Positions 9,313-19,099 of a DNA stretch of 64,000 nt are shown here, piece by piece. The position numbers and the translations under genes are program-made. The stretch lies in contig NZ_JAIHLQ010000013.1 of NCBI RefSeq assembly GCF_019733355.1, positions 1-64,000 on the forward strand, written 5' to 3'. How positions within the stretch are numbered: the first letter of the stretch is position 1; the number at the start of each line of letters is the position of its first letter. This DNA comes from Pseudomonas baetica. Lineage in GTDB: Bacteria; Pseudomonadota; Gammaproteobacteria; Pseudomonadales; Pseudomonadaceae. Under the pieces are notes generated by a model. That model had not been told where the DNA came from. It worked only from the letters and a program-made list of their open reading frames with translations, and ran no database searches.

Positions 9313-9380
9313 CCTTCGCGAGCAAGCCCGCTCCCACACTTGAAATGCATTCCAAAGTGGGAGCGGGTTTGTTCGCGAAG
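9313..9380. repeat. REP doublet (REPIN-like)
   Basis: Two inverted copies of the local REP word, CTTCGCGAGCAAGCCCGCTC at the left and its near complement ending in GTTCGCGAAG at the right, separated by about 20 nt. One of six such elements in this window that are complete doublets or degraded or mixed copies. It fills the gap between the convergent 584-aa gene and serB. Confidence 0.9.
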
Positions 9381-9403
9381 AGTCCGACGCTGGCCCTGGA
9401 GAG

Positions 9404-10618
9404 TCAGAGCTGCCCGTCGCGATCCCGGAAGCCCAGCAGATACAGCACGCCATCCAGCCCAAGCGTGGAGATCGCCTGCTTCGCCGACTGCTTGACCAAC
9501 GGCTTGGCGCGGAACGCCACGCCCAACCCGGCAATGGCCAGCATCGGCAGGTCATTGGCGCCGTCGCCGACCGCAATGGTCTGCTCCAGACGCAAACCTT
9601 CCTTGTGCGCCAGTTCTTTCAATAGGTCAGCCTTGCGTTGCGCATCGACAATCGGCTCGATCGCCACGCCCGTGCACTTGCCGTCGACCACTTCCAGTTC
9701 GTTGGCGAAGACGTAGTCGATACCGAGTTTGGCCTGCAATTGCTTGGCGAAATAGGTGAAGCCGCCCGACAGGATCGCGGTCTTGTAGCCCAGACGCTTG
9801 AGTTCAGCGAACAGGGTTTCGGCTCCCTCGGTCAGGCGCAGCGAAGCGCCGATCGAGTCCAGCACGCTGACGTCGAGGCCTTTGAGCAGCGCCAGACGCT
9901 CCTTGAAACTGGCGCGAAAATCCAGTTCGCCCGCCATGGCACGCTCGGTGATTTGCGAAACCTGCTCGCCAACCCCGGCCGCCTTGGCCAGTTCATCGAT
10001 GACTTCGGCTTCGATCAGCGTCGAGTCCATGTCGAACACCGCCAGACGACGGTTGCGACGGAACAGTGAATCTTCCTGGAAGGCGATGTCGACGTTCAGT
10101 TCCTGCGCAACGCTGAGGAACTCGGCACGCAGCGCCTGCGGATCAGCCGCTTCGCCCCGCACGGAGAACTCGATGCAGCCCTTGCCTTGGTCGGCCGGGG
10201 TGTCGAGCGGCATACGACCCGACAGACGGTCGATGTGATCGATATTCAGACCGTATTTGGCAGTGATCGAACTGACAGCCTGCAATTGCCCGGCAGTCAC
10301 TTTGCGCGTCAGCAGGGTGACGATGTGACGTTTCTTGCCCTGATTGCCCACCCATTGTTGGTAATCCTCTTCGGACACCGGGGTGAAGCGCACTTGCTGA
10401 TCAAGCTCGTAGCCCTTGAACAGAATGTCCTTGAGCACGGACTTGCCTTGCTCGGAATCGGGAATTTCAACCAGGATGCCAAACGACAGGGTGTCGTGGA
10501 TCACCGCCTGACCGATGTCGAGAATGTTCACACCACCTTGTGCCAGAACGCCGGTAATGGCCGCAGTCAGACCCGGACGGTCGACTCCCGTGATGTTAAT
10601 CAGGACGATTTCGCGCAA
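9404..10618 (-). CDS. serB: Phosphoserine phosphatase SerB
   Basis: Catalyses the last step of serine synthesis, hydrolysing O-phosphoserine. The 404-residue protein has an N-terminal pair of ACT-like domains (about 1-165) and a HAD phosphatase core with the nucleophile motif FDMDSTLIEAEVIDE near 190, SGGFTYFA near 290 and GDGANDLPML near 355. The start is a TTG at 10618, giving MREIVLINITGVDRPG as in other pseudomonads, with GGGGGT about 6 nt upstream; a second TTG at 10633 is an alternative. It is divergent from the AhpA/YtjB-like gene, the same pairing as serB and smp/ytjB in E. coli. Confidence 0.96.
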   Translation of the reverse strand: MREIVLINITGVDRPGLTAAITGVLAQGGVNILDIGQAVIHDTLSFGILVEIPDSEQGKSVLKDILFKGYELDQQVRFTPVSEEDYQQWVGNQGKKRHIVTLLTRKVTAGQLQAVSSITAKYGLNIDHIDRLSGRMPLDTPADQGKGCIEFSVRGEAADPQALRAEFLSVAQELNVDIAFQEDSLFRRNRRLAVFDMDSTLIEAEVIDELAKAAGVGEQVSQITERAMAGELDFRASFKERLALLKGLDVSVLDSIGASLRLTEGAETLFAELKRLGYKTAILSGGFTYFAKQLQAKLGIDYVFANELEVVDGKCTGVAIEPIVDAQRKADLLKELAHKEGLRLEQTIAVGDGANDLPMLAIAGLGVAFRAKPLVKQSAKQAISTLGLDGVLYLLGFRDRDGQL

Positions 10619-10752
10619 CGCGCACCCCCGCAACTGGAAAAAAACCGCATTCTACCCACTTTCAGTGACCATCGGGCACCGCGAGCGCTTTGCCGGTCTA
10701 GGGCCTGTCGCTATACTGCGCGTCAACTTCACGGACAAAAGAGCCGAGCTCA

Positions 10753-12261
10753 GTGAACCGGCCCACGCCAGTTAAAACCGATAACTTCTTCCTGCTGATC
10801 TTCCGTGCACTGCGCCACCGCCGTGTACCGATTGCATTGCGCATTGCCAGCCATAACGTGATCCTCGTCGCTCTGGCGCTGGTGATCTATGCCGGCGTGA
10901 TGGGTTTGCAATTCAAGCAGGCCATGCACGAACAGGCCGATGCGCTGGGCGAAAGCCTGACCACGCAGACCGCCACCTCCGCCACGGAGCTGCTGGTGTC
11001 CAACGACATCCTCAGCCTCAACGTGCTGCTCAACAACCTGACCAAGAACAAACTGGTGGCCCACGCCGCCATTTACAGCGTGGATAACCGCATCCTCGCC
11101 GAGTCCGGTCAGCGCCCCAAGCACAGCCTGCTGGGCGAAGCCGAGGGCATGTACGAAAGCAAGATCACTTTTCAGGACGTGACCGCCGGGCAACTGCGCA
11201 TCAGCCTGGACATGGATCAGTTCCAGCAGCCGATGACCATCAGCCTGCAAAGCATGGGCATCTTGAGTGCGATTCTGTTGGCGCTGTCGTTGGCCCTGAG
11301 CCTGCGGCTGGGTCGGCACATCTCCACGCCGCTCCTGCAACTGCGCGTATGGCTGCGCCGGATCGATGAGTACACCCCGGGTATCGAGCGTCAGGACGAG
11401 ATCGGCGATCTGGCCCGTCAGTTACACGCCAACTATGCCCCCGAGCCTGTTGAGCCCGAGCCAGAACCGGAGCCCGAGTTCGAAGACGACGAGACTGAGT
11501 TCGAAGTGCGTAACCTGCGCGACCCGAGCTTCGACGAGAGCCGGCCGGTGGCCGCGCAAAAGCCTGCGGCACGCCGGGTGGTCAGCACCGTCGAGGACGA
11601 TGAGGACGACGACGCCTTCGCCGACCTGCGCGACGAGTCCTTGAATGAAACCGCGCAACCGCCGATTCGCCAGGCCACACCAAGCGTGCCTCAGCACACG
11701 GCAGTGCTGGCCGTGCAACTGGGCTCCCAGGAGCAACTGCGCCGTTTGCCTCGGACCCGTCTGGAAGAGTTGCAAAAGCGCTACCGCGATTGCCTCGATC
11801 AAGCCGCTTCGCTGTATCAAGGCGAGATCGAAACCCTGAACGATGGCAGCACGCTGATGCTGTTCCACACCGAGGACAGTGGCGACGACTACCTGACCAA
11901 CGCGATCTGCTGCGGCGAGTTGCTGCGAGCGCTGGGCCATCAGTTGCAGATTGAAGTCGCGGACAGTGGCATTACCCTGCAATTGCAGTTGGGCCTGACC
12001 CTGGGTGATGAGTTGTTCGGCCTGAGCCAGATTGATCTGCTGCTGACCGATTCGGCCCAGGACGCACTGGCCTTGTCGCAGCACAGCCGCAATTTGCTGC
12101 TGGTTGAACGCAAGATCAGTGATGACGCGCTGATCCGTCAGCGTGCACGGATCCGCCCGATCGCCAGTCCCGAGGGGGCGTGCTGTGTCGAGCGGTTGAT
12201 GGAGCCTTATCCATCGATGCTGGAGCGGCAACTGGCACGGATGCATGAGCGCCGGGCCTGA
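10753..12261 (+). CDS. AhpA/YtjB-like membrane protein with HAMP-like segment
   Basis: 502 residues. A membrane helix at about 35-56, a periplasmic segment, a second helix at about 160-182 and a HAMP-like stretch after it place the rest in the cytoplasm. Residues about 225-305 are an acidic linker with a PEPEPEPE run and clusters of Asp. The C-terminal part (about 315-495) has the pattern of a class III nucleotidyl cyclase fold (AVLAVQLGS, then LNDGSTLMLF) but the catalytic metal aspartates are not obvious, so it may be inactive. Starts at GTG 10753. Homologues lie beside serB in many gammaproteobacteria (Smp/YtjB); function is unclear. Confidence 0.8.
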   Translation: MNRPTPVKTDNFFLLIFRALRHRRVPIALRIASHNVILVALALVIYAGVMGLQFKQAMHEQADALGESLTTQTATSATELLVSNDILSLNVLLNNLTKNKLVAHAAIYSVDNRILAESGQRPKHSLLGEAEGMYESKITFQDVTAGQLRISLDMDQFQQPMTISLQSMGILSAILLALSLALSLRLGRHISTPLLQLRVWLRRIDEYTPGIERQDEIGDLARQLHANYAPEPVEPEPEPEPEFEDDETEFEVRNLRDPSFDESRPVAAQKPAARRVVSTVEDDEDDDAFADLRDESLNETAQPPIRQATPSVPQHTAVLAVQLGSQEQLRRLPRTRLEELQKRYRDCLDQAASLYQGEIETLNDGSTLMLFHTEDSGDDYLTNAICCGELLRALGHQLQIEVADSGITLQLQLGLTLGDELFGLSQIDLLLTDSAQDALALSQHSRNLLLVERKISDDALIRQRARIRPIASPEGACCVERLMEPYPSMLERQLARMHERRA

Positions 12262-12281
12262 GGCCTGATCCCGCTGTAAAG

Positions 12282-12316
12282 GAGCCCGCAGATGAGTGAT
12301 TGTCTGCGGGCTTTTT
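12282..12316 (+). terminator. Rho-independent terminator after the AhpA/YtjB-like gene
   Basis: Stem AGCCCGCAGA/TCTGCGGGCT with an about 10-nt loop, followed by TTTTT, about 20 nt past the stop codon. Confidence 0.88.
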
Positions 12317-12334
12317 CGTAGTCTGATCCGGCCT

Positions 12335-12399
12335 CTTCGCGAGCAAGCCTGCTCCCACAGGGGAATTGAAGCCGTGTGGGAGCGGGCTTGCTCGCGAAG
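12335..12399. repeat. REP doublet (REPIN-like)
   Basis: CTTCGCGAGCAAGCCTGCTC and its inverted partner ending GGCTTGCTCGCGAAGG, about 20 nt apart, directly downstream of the terminator at 12282-12316. Same family as the copy at 9313-9380. Confidence 0.92.
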
Positions 12400-12440
12400 G
12401 GGCCAGACGCCTAACCACACATTTCCAGACAGCAGACACA

Positions 12441-12470
12441 ACAAAGCCCGCACAAGGCGGGCTTTGTTTT
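12441..12470. terminator. Bidirectional terminator between convergent genes
   Basis: An 11-bp perfect stem, ACAAAGCCCGC/GCGGGCTTTGT, loop ACAAG, followed by TTTT on the plus strand. On the minus strand it lies 15 nt beyond the lipoprotein stop at 12485 and its stem base provides TTTGTTG, so it probably serves that gene. Confidence 0.8.
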
Positions 12471-12484
12471 GACTCAAACCAGAC

Positions 12485-13195
12485 TTAGAAGCGGAACACT
12501 TCCATATCGGTGCGAATCGGCGAAGCCATCGGGATCTTAGGCTGCTTGTCAGCTTCCGAAGGCGCTGCCGGTTTCGGTGCTGGCTTACGCTGCGCCTCGA
12601 CCAACGGCGGCTGATTGGCCAGTGGTTTGAGCGCCACCGACAGTTGATCGGCCAACCGCTGCAACAGAATCCCTTGTGCCTGAACCTGCGAAGCCGTGCT
12701 ACCGGCGTGCAGCTCTTGCAGGTGGACGATGCGGTTATCACGCACTCGGCCACGACGGTCGATCAATCGCCATTGCGCATCGAGAATCGCCGGTTGTTTC
12801 TCACCGGAGTCCAGACGCGTGATGGTCAGCAATACCTGCGCATCCGGGGTAAAACCCTGAGTGGCCGGTGCCAGCACGACACGTTGGCTGTCCAGATGGC
12901 CGGCAACCTGACGCAGCAGCAACTGGTCGATATCCGACGAAAGGCTGCCAGCCCAACGACCATCGGTCGCCGCTTGCAGACTGCCGTCAGGTTGACGTTG
13001 CAGCAGGGTTTCACGTTGCAGGTAGTCGGCGACGACTACCGGGCCCAACAAAACCGCCATGCCTGCGCTTTGCGCAGGCTGAACCGGACTTCCGCTGTCC
13101 AGCTGATACAGCGACACCGGCTGGTGTACGCTGCAACCCGCCAGGCCAAGAACGCCGGCGAGCAGGAAAATAAGGGGGCGCAGAGCAGTCATCAT
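12485..13195 (-). CDS. PqiC/YmbA-like ABC-transport auxiliary lipoprotein
   Basis: About 236 residues. The N-terminus MMTALRPLIFLLAGVLGLAGC is a lipoprotein signal with lipobox LAGC, so the mature protein starts at the Cys and is probably held in the outer membrane. The body (SLYQLDSG..., LGPVVVADYLQRETLLQR, then a WAGSL segment) fits the family of PqiC/YmbA proteins that partner MCE-type lipid transport systems. No pqiA or pqiB neighbour is present, so its partner is elsewhere. The start is ATG 13195 or 13192; a longer frame to 13291 is unlikely because it buries the signal peptide. The C-terminal 40 residues are Pro/Ala/Lys-rich. Confidence 0.8.
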   Translation of the reverse strand: MMTALRPLIFLLAGVLGLAGCSVHQPVSLYQLDSGSPVQPAQSAGMAVLLGPVVVADYLQRETLLQRQPDGSLQAATDGRWAGSLSSDIDQLLLRQVAGHLDSQRVVLAPATQGFTPDAQVLLTITRLDSGEKQPAILDAQWRLIDRRGRVRDNRIVHLQELHAGSTASQVQAQGILLQRLADQLSVALKPLANQPPLVEAQRKPAPKPAAPSEADKQPKIPMASPIRTDMEVFRF

Positions 13196-13327
13196 CCCGT
13201 CCAGGTGGCCGCCACTCGGCTGACCACAGTGAAAATACTCAATAAATATGAAGAACGCTCGGCCACGCCGGCGCTTGAAAGGCCATATCATCCGTGAATA
13301 TGCGTTCCGACTCCAGCGCCAAAGCGT

Positions 13328-13353
13328 CGATCTACGCGTTAAATCGTAGATCG
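13328..13353. repeat. Inverted repeat downstream of parC
   Basis: CGATCTACG and CGTAGATCG, a perfect 9-bp stem with an 8-nt AT-rich loop, lie 16 nt past the parC stop. No U tract follows on the minus strand, so a terminator role is only possible. Confidence 0.5.
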
Positions 13354-13368
13354 AGCGCTCTGGGACGC

Positions 13369-15633
13369 CTAATTGAGGTTTTCGACGAGCAGCGCATCGA
13401 CTCGCTGGAAGCCACGCGGCAGTTTATTGCCACGGCGACCACGCTCACCTTTGTAGTGTTCGAGGTCGTCGGCCTTGAGCGACAGAGTCCGTTTTCCGGC
13501 CTGCAACACCAGCGTTGCGCCTTCCGCAAGCACGGCGATGTCCGTGACATATTCTTCGCGACTGGCCACGCGCTCACCGGAAATACCGATGATCTTGTTG
13601 CCCTTGCCCTTACCTAATTGTGGCAGATCGCTGATTTTGAATATCAGCAGGCGACCTTCGGTCGTGACCGAGGCCAGCCAGTTCTGATCACGATCGGTCA
13701 CCGGACGCGGCGCGATCACTTTGGCGTTGTTCGGCAGGCTCAACAGGGCTTTACCGGCCTTGTTCTTGGCTTGCAGGTCTTCGCCTTTGACCACGAATCC
13801 GTAACCGGCGTCGGAAGCGATCACGTACAGCGCGTCGTCTTCCGGCATCAGCACGCATTCGAACGATGCGCCCGGTGGCGGCGTCAGACGGCCGGTCAAC
13901 GGCTCGCCCTGGCCACGGGCCGACGGCAACGTGTGCGCGGCGACCGAATAGCTGCGGCCGGTGGAGTCAATAAACACCGCAAACTGGTTGGAGCGCCCCG
14001 CTGCCGAGGTCTTGAAGCCATCACCGGCCTTGTACGACAGGCCGGTGGCGTCGATGTCATGACCTTTGGCCGAACGGATCCAGCCTTTTTCCGACAACAC
14101 GACGGTCACTTTCTCGTTCGGCAGCAGATCGTGCTCGGTCAACGCCTTGGCTTCGGCGCGCTCCACGATTGGCGAGCGGCGGTCGTCGCCGTAGGTTTCG
14201 GCGTCCTTGATCAGTTCGGTGCGCACCAGTTTCTTCAACTTGGCTTCGCTGCCCAGCAGCGCTTGCAGCTTGGCTTGTTCCTTGAGCAGTTCGTCCTGCT
14301 CGTCGCGCAACTTCATTTCCTCCAGTCGCGCCAACTGACGCAGACGGGTGTCGAGGATGTAGTCAGCTTGAATCTCGCTGAGGGCGAAGCGCTCGATCAG
14401 CTTGGCTTTCGGGTGTTCCTCGGTACGAATGATGTGAATCACTTCATCCAGGTTGAGGTAGGCAATCAACAAACCGTCCAACAGGTGCAGTCGACGCTCG
14501 ACCTTGTCGAGGCGAAATTGCAAACGGCGACGCACGGTCTGCACACGGAATTCCAGCCATTCGACCAGCAAGGCGCGCAGGTTTTTCAGCTGTGGCTTGC
14601 CGTCCAGACCGATGATGTTGACGTTGACCCGGTAGGTCGACTCCAACTCGGTGCTGGCGAACAGGTGCTGCATCAGCGCTTCGTGATCGACGCGGCTGTT
14701 GACCGGGATAATCACGATGCGGCACGGGTTTTCGTGGTCGGATTCGTCACGCAGGTCGGCGATCTGCGGCGCTTTCGACGGTTTGGCCTGCATCAGCGCG
14801 GCGATCTGCTCCAGCACTTTGGCCCCGGAGACCTGATGCGGCAGCGCGGTGACGATGATGTCGCCGTCCTCGACGTGGTACACGGCGCGCATGCGCACTG
14901 AGCCCTTGCCGGTTTCGTACATTTTCAGCAGGTCGGCGCGCGGCGTGATGATTTCCGCTTCGGTCGGATAGTCCGGGCCCTGGATGTGTTCACAGAGTTG
15001 CTCGACCGTGGCTTTGGGCTCATCGAGCAAGCGCACGCACGCCGTGGCGACTTCGCGCAGGTTGTGCGGCGGTACGTCGGTGGCCATGCCCACGGCGATG
15101 CCGGTGGTGCCGTTGAGCAGAATGTTCGGCAGACGCGCCGGCAATACCAGCGGTTCCTGCAGGGTGCCGTCGAAGTTCGGGCCCCAGTCCGCAGTGCCCT
15201 GGCCCAGTTCGCTGAGCAGCACTTCGGAATAACGCGACAGGCGAGCCTCGGTGTAACGCATGGCCGCGAAGGACTTGGGATCATCCGGCGCACCCCAGTT
15301 ACCCTGGCCGTCGACCAGCGTGTAGCGATAGCTGAACGGCTGAGCCATCAGCACCATCGCTTCGTAGCACGCCGAGTCGCCGTGGGGGTGAAACTTACCG
15401 AGCACGTCACCGACGGTACGCGCCGATTTCTTGTGTTTGGAGTCAGCGTCCAGCCCCAGTTCGCTCATCGCATAAATGATGCGACGCTGCACCGGTTTCA
15501 GGCCATCGCCGATATGCGGCAAGGCACGGTCCATGATCACGTACATGGAGTAATTGAGGTAGGCACTTTCGGTGAAGTCAGCCAGCGAGCGGCGCTCTAC
15601 GCCGTCTAAGCTGTCTGCAAGGATGTCGCTCAT
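13369..15633 (-). CDS. parC: DNA topoisomerase IV subunit A ParC
   Basis: The 754-residue DNA-cleaving subunit of topoisomerase IV, which unlinks daughter chromosomes. The catalytic tyrosine is Tyr127 in the [11 protein letters not shown] motif. The quinolone-resistance region is [11 protein letters not shown] with Ser87 and Glu91, the unmutated residues at those two sites. The C-terminal beta-pinwheel domain covers about 500-754. I chose ATG 15633 ([20 protein letters not shown]); a longer frame to 15696 overlaps the upstream gene. It ends an operon-like run parE, esterase-like gene, protease, parC, all on the minus strand. Confidence 0.97.
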   Translation of the reverse strand: MSDILADSLDGVERRSLADFTESAYLNYSMYVIMDRALPHIGDGLKPVQRRIIYAMSELGLDADSKHKKSARTVGDVLGKFHPHGDSACYEAMVLMAQPFSYRYTLVDGQGNWGAPDDPKSFAAMRYTEARLSRYSEVLLSELGQGTADWGPNFDGTLQEPLVLPARLPNILLNGTTGIAVGMATDVPPHNLREVATACVRLLDEPKATVEQLCEHIQGPDYPTEAEIITPRADLLKMYETGKGSVRMRAVYHVEDGDIIVTALPHQVSGAKVLEQIAALMQAKPSKAPQIADLRDESDHENPCRIVIIPVNSRVDHEALMQHLFASTELESTYRVNVNIIGLDGKPQLKNLRALLVEWLEFRVQTVRRRLQFRLDKVERRLHLLDGLLIAYLNLDEVIHIIRTEEHPKAKLIERFALSEIQADYILDTRLRQLARLEEMKLRDEQDELLKEQAKLQALLGSEAKLKKLVRTELIKDAETYGDDRRSPIVERAEAKALTEHDLLPNEKVTVVLSEKGWIRSAKGHDIDATGLSYKAGDGFKTSAAGRSNQFAVFIDSTGRSYSVAAHTLPSARGQGEPLTGRLTPPPGASFECVLMPEDDALYVIASDAGYGFVVKGEDLQAKNKAGKALLSLPNNAKVIAPRPVTDRDQNWLASVTTEGRLLIFKISDLPQLGKGKGNKIIGISGERVASREEYVTDIAVLAEGATLVLQAGKRTLSLKADDLEHYKGERGRRGNKLPRGFQRVDALLVENLN

Positions 15634-15640
15634 GCGGGCC

Positions 15641-16165
15641 TCATCGGTTCGTTGTCTGGCGCAGCAGCATGGTGCCACCGCGCTGAGTAAATTCAAGTTT
15701 GTTCAGGGCGCTCATGCCGAGCAGCACCTGATCACCCTGCAAACCTGGCGCCACCAGTGCGCGGACGTCCCGCAGCACGATGTCGCCCAGTTGCAGGCGG
15801 TCAATTTTTGTACGATAGCCCTGGCTCAGGCCATTGGCCGTGCTCAGGGTCACACCAAAACCCTCTTGCAGCTTCAAACGCTTGGCCAGATCCGCCGGGA
15901 TCGCCACATCGGTTGCGCCGGTGTCGAGCAGGAATTCCACCGGCTCGCCGTTGATCTGGCCGCTGGCGACAAAATGCCCCTGGGCGTTACCGGCCAGCTT
16001 CACTTCGATAAAACCTTCGCCCTGCTGCGAACTTACCACCACGTTCGGATTCTGCTGGCGTTGCTCCCACTGGCCGAAAAACCGCGTGGCCAGAAAAAGC
16101 GCAGCGCACCAGGCCAGGATCATCAGCACTCGCCCGGCGCGCTTGCCTGGCGGTTGCTGGCTCAT
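15641..16165 (-). CDS. Membrane-anchored retropepsin-like aspartic protease
   Basis: 174 residues. A basic N-terminus and one membrane helix (about 11-28) anchor the protein, with the rest in the periplasm. The single active-site motif [13 protein letters not shown] at about 80-92 is the D-T-G triad of clan AA proteases, which must dimerise to be active, and [10 protein letters not shown] near 152 fits the family's C-terminus. This matches the TIGR02281 family of bacterial retropepsin-like proteins. Its start overlaps the previous stop by 4 bp (ATGA at 16162-16165) and parC begins 7 bp after its end, so translation is probably coupled. The substrate is unknown. Confidence 0.88.
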   Translation of the reverse strand: MSQQPPGKRAGRVLMILAWCAALFLATRFFGQWEQRQQNPNVVVSSQQGEGFIEVKLAGNAQGHFVASGQINGEPVEFLLDTGATDVAIPADLAKRLKLQEGFGVTLSTANGLSQGYRTKIDRLQLGDIVLRDVRALVAPGLQGDQVLLGMSALNKLEFTQRGGTMLLRQTTNR

Positions 16166-17151
16166 GGCTTGGCGCTCCAGCCACCGTCAGGCGCGGCGAA
16201 CCGCCAGACGACCGGCCGAACCTCACCGTCGGCACGCGGACCAAAATTATTGTCGACGCCGATCCACGCCCCCTCAGCATCAACGATCAGTGCCTCTTCC
16301 AGCCCGTAGCTCTGTGAGTATTGGCGGTTGGCCTGCAACAGTTCGGCCGCATACGACCAGCAACGCTCGACCTTGGCGGTCTGCGCATCGCGCCGACAAA
16401 CCTGGAAAGCGTTGCGTTCAAGGGTAAACAGTTTGCCGTTGAACAACGAAATATCGGAAAAGTCCCGATCGACCGCTTTGGCCTTGGGAAACTGCGGCGG
16501 CTGCATCTCCTTGCCACTCTCGCTGAGCAGCACGCAACGGCCGTCGCAATCCCACACCGTCTGCTGGCGCTTGATCTTCAGCAAGCCACGGCTTTGCCGT
16601 TCGGCGGCCAGCCACATCTGATCGCCTGCTGGGTTGATCGCCAGGCCTTCGAATATCGCATTGAAATGCAGGAGCATGCCGCTGGCCCGCGCTTCGCGAA
16701 CCATCATCGGCGAGATCTTCAGCCAGTTGGCCGGGCCGTTGACTGGCACCTGCAACACTGCTGCATGGCCTTCGCTGACGATGTAGCGATTGCCGGCGCT
16801 GTCGCAGGTGATGCCTTCGAAATCCAGATCGCCGCCCCGGATAAACGATGCCGCCCAGTTTCGCGAACTCAGACCCCATGGCAAACCGCTGTCGGGCACC
16901 TTTGGCACATCGATTCGCACCGTTTCGGCCTGCCAGACCTGATCCGCCGTATTGAGCCGATAGATCTGATCGTCATCGCGGTCAGACACCGTCCACAGCT
17001 CATTGCCGCACATCGCTAGCCCGGAGAGATTGCCGCCGCGCAGGCCTTCGACCGGATGTTCGGAGAGCAAGCGCAGCTCCTGCGCAGGCTCGGCCGACGC
17101 GGTCATCGCACTCAGCAGCAACGCACCCGCCAAGGCCCAGCCAAACCGCAT
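16162..17151 (-). CDS. Exported esterase-like / phytase-like beta-propeller protein
   Basis: 329 residues with a signal peptide, MRFGWALAGALLLSAMTASA, cut near residue 20. The body has the ELWTVSDRDDDQIYRL, FEGITCDSAGNRYIVSEGH and EALIVDAEGAWIGVDNN motifs of the esterase-like family related to phytase propellers; DFEGI is characteristic. The actual substrate is not predicted. The start ATG at 17151 overlaps the parE stop by one base (TGATG), which argues against the longer frame to 17193 and suggests translational coupling with parE. It corresponds to the gene between parE and the retropepsin in PAO1. Confidence 0.82.
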   Translation of the reverse strand: MRFGWALAGALLLSAMTASAEPAQELRLLSEHPVEGLRGGNLSGLAMCGNELWTVSDRDDDQIYRLNTADQVWQAETVRIDVPKVPDSGLPWGLSSRNWAASFIRGGDLDFEGITCDSAGNRYIVSEGHAAVLQVPVNGPANWLKISPMMVREARASGMLLHFNAIFEGLAINPAGDQMWLAAERQSRGLLKIKRQQTVWDCDGRCVLLSESGKEMQPPQFPKAKAVDRDFSDISLFNGKLFTLERNAFQVCRRDAQTAKVERCWSYAAELLQANRQYSQSYGLEEALIVDAEGAWIGVDNNFGPRADGEVRPVVWRFAAPDGGWSAKP

Positions 17152-19058
17152 CAGGCCAGCACCTCGGCGAGGTTGCCTTTGGATTCGAGCCAAGCCTTGC
17201 GATCACCGGCGCGTTTCTTCGCCAACAGCATGTCCATCATTTCCGAGGTCTGGGCGAAATCTTCGCCCAGCGTCAGTTGCACCAGACGCCGGGTGTTGGG
17301 GTCCATGGTGGTTTCACGCAGCTGCGGCGGGTTCATTTCACCCAGACCTTTGAATCGGGTGACCTGTGGTTTGCCGCGTTTCTTCTCGGCCACCAGACGG
17401 TCAAGAATCCCATCACGTTCGGCTTCGTCGAGGGCGTAGTAGATCTCTTTGCCGAGGTCGATACGGTACAGCGGCGGCATCGCGACGTAGACGTGACCGG
17501 CATCCACCAACGGGCGGAAATGCTGGACGAACAACGCGCAGAGCAAGGTTGCGATGTGCAGGCCGTCAGAGTCGGCGTCGGCGAGGATGCAGATCTTGCC
17601 GTAGCGCAACTGGCTCATGTCCGCCGCGCCCGGATCGACACCGATGGCCACGGCGATGTTGTGCACTTCCTGGCTGGCGAGCACTTCGCTGCCGTCGACT
17701 TCCCAAGTATTGAGGATCTTGCCGCGCAACGGCAGGATCGCCTGAAACTCTTTGTCCCGGGCTTGTTTGGCGGAACCGCCAGCGGAATCACCTTCGACCA
17801 GGAACAGCTCGGAGCGCATCGGGTCCTGCCCGGCGCAGTCAGCCAGTTTGCCCGGCAGTGCCGGCCCTTGGGTGACGCGTTTGCGCTCGACCTTTTTGCT
17901 GGCCTTGAGACGACGGCCGGCGTTGTTGATCGCCAGCTCCGCCAGCGCCAGACCGGTTTCCGGGTTGGCGTTAAGCCACAGGCTGAAAGCATCCTTGACC
18001 ACACCGGAAACGAACGCCGCCGCTTCCCGAGACGAAAGACGCTCTTTGGTCTGGCCGGAGAATTGCGGCTCCTGCATCTTCATCGACAGGACGAAGGCGA
18101 TGCGTTCCCAGACGTCTTCCGGCGCCAGTTTCACACCGCGCGGCAGCAGGCTGCGGAATTCGCAGAACTCGCGCATCGCATCAAGCAAGCCCTGACGCAA
18201 ACCATTGACGTGGGTACCGCCCTGCGCCGTCGGGATCAGGTTGACGTAGCTTTCCTGCACCGCGTCGCCACCTTCCGGCAACCACAGCAGGGCCCAGTCG
18301 ACCGCTTCTTTATTACCGGCGAAAGCGCCGCAGAACGGTTCGTCCGGCAGGCGTTCAAATTCGCTGACCGCGTCGACCAGATAGGAGCGCAAGCCGTCTT
18401 CGTAATGCCACTCGACTTTCTCGCCGGTGCCTTTGTCTTCAAAACTGACCAGCAGCCCCGGGCACAGAACGGCCTTGGCCTTGAGGACGTGCTTGAGGCG
18501 GCTGATGGAAAATTTCGGTGAATCGAAGTATTTCGGGTCCGGCGCGAAGTACACGCTGGTGCCAGTGTTGCGCTTGCCGACGGTACCGACGATTTCCAGT
18601 TCCGAGGCCTTGAAGCCGTCGTTGAAGGTCATCTGGTATTCGTTGCCGTCACGCTTGACGCGAACCCGGACTTCGGTCGACAAGGCGTTGACCACGGAAA
18701 TACCCACCCCGTGCAGACCGCCGGAGAACTGATAGTTCTTGTTGGAAAACTTGCCGCCCGCATGGAGCTTGGTGAGGATCAGCTCGACACCTGAAACACC
18801 CTCTTCCGGGTGGATGTCGACCGGCATGCCACGGCCGTCGTCGCTGACTTCCAGCGAGTGGTCGGCGTGCAGGATGACCTGTACTGATTTGGCGTGGCCG
18901 GCCAGGGCTTCGTCGACACTGTTGTCGATGACTTCCTGGGCGAGGTGGTTCGGCCGACTGGTGTCGGTGTACATGCCGGGGCGTTTGCGCACCGGGTCGA
19001 GGCCCGAGAGGACTTCGATGGCGTCGGCGTTATAAGAGCTAGCGCTGGGAGTGGCCAT
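17151..19058 (-). CDS. parE: DNA topoisomerase IV subunit B ParE
   Basis: The 635-residue ATPase subunit of topoisomerase IV. The GHKL ATP site is visible (QEVIDNSVDEALAGHA near 42-57, DDGRGMPVDIHPEEG near 73-87, GGLHGVGISVVNAL near 113-126). The TOPRIM part has LVEGDSAGGSAKQARD and the PLRGKILNTWE motif near 435-460; the quinolone pocket residues look unaltered. It starts at ATG 19058 and its TGA overlaps the next start by 1 bp. It is 41 bp downstream of the YqiA-type esterase gene, so the esterase, parE and the following genes form one block. Confidence 0.97.
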   Translation of the reverse strand: MATPSASSYNADAIEVLSGLDPVRKRPGMYTDTSRPNHLAQEVIDNSVDEALAGHAKSVQVILHADHSLEVSDDGRGMPVDIHPEEGVSGVELILTKLHAGGKFSNKNYQFSGGLHGVGISVVNALSTEVRVRVKRDGNEYQMTFNDGFKASELEIVGTVGKRNTGTSVYFAPDPKYFDSPKFSISRLKHVLKAKAVLCPGLLVSFEDKGTGEKVEWHYEDGLRSYLVDAVSEFERLPDEPFCGAFAGNKEAVDWALLWLPEGGDAVQESYVNLIPTAQGGTHVNGLRQGLLDAMREFCEFRSLLPRGVKLAPEDVWERIAFVLSMKMQEPQFSGQTKERLSSREAAAFVSGVVKDAFSLWLNANPETGLALAELAINNAGRRLKASKKVERKRVTQGPALPGKLADCAGQDPMRSELFLVEGDSAGGSAKQARDKEFQAILPLRGKILNTWEVDGSEVLASQEVHNIAVAIGVDPGAADMSQLRYGKICILADADSDGLHIATLLCALFVQHFRPLVDAGHVYVAMPPLYRIDLGKEIYYALDEAERDGILDRLVAEKKRGKPQVTRFKGLGEMNPPQLRETTMDPNTRRLVQLTLGEDFAQTSEMMDMLLAKKRAGDRKAWLESKGNLAEVLA

Positions 19059-19099
19059 AGGGTCTCGTCGTCAGTCATTCATGAAAGAGGGGCAAGACT

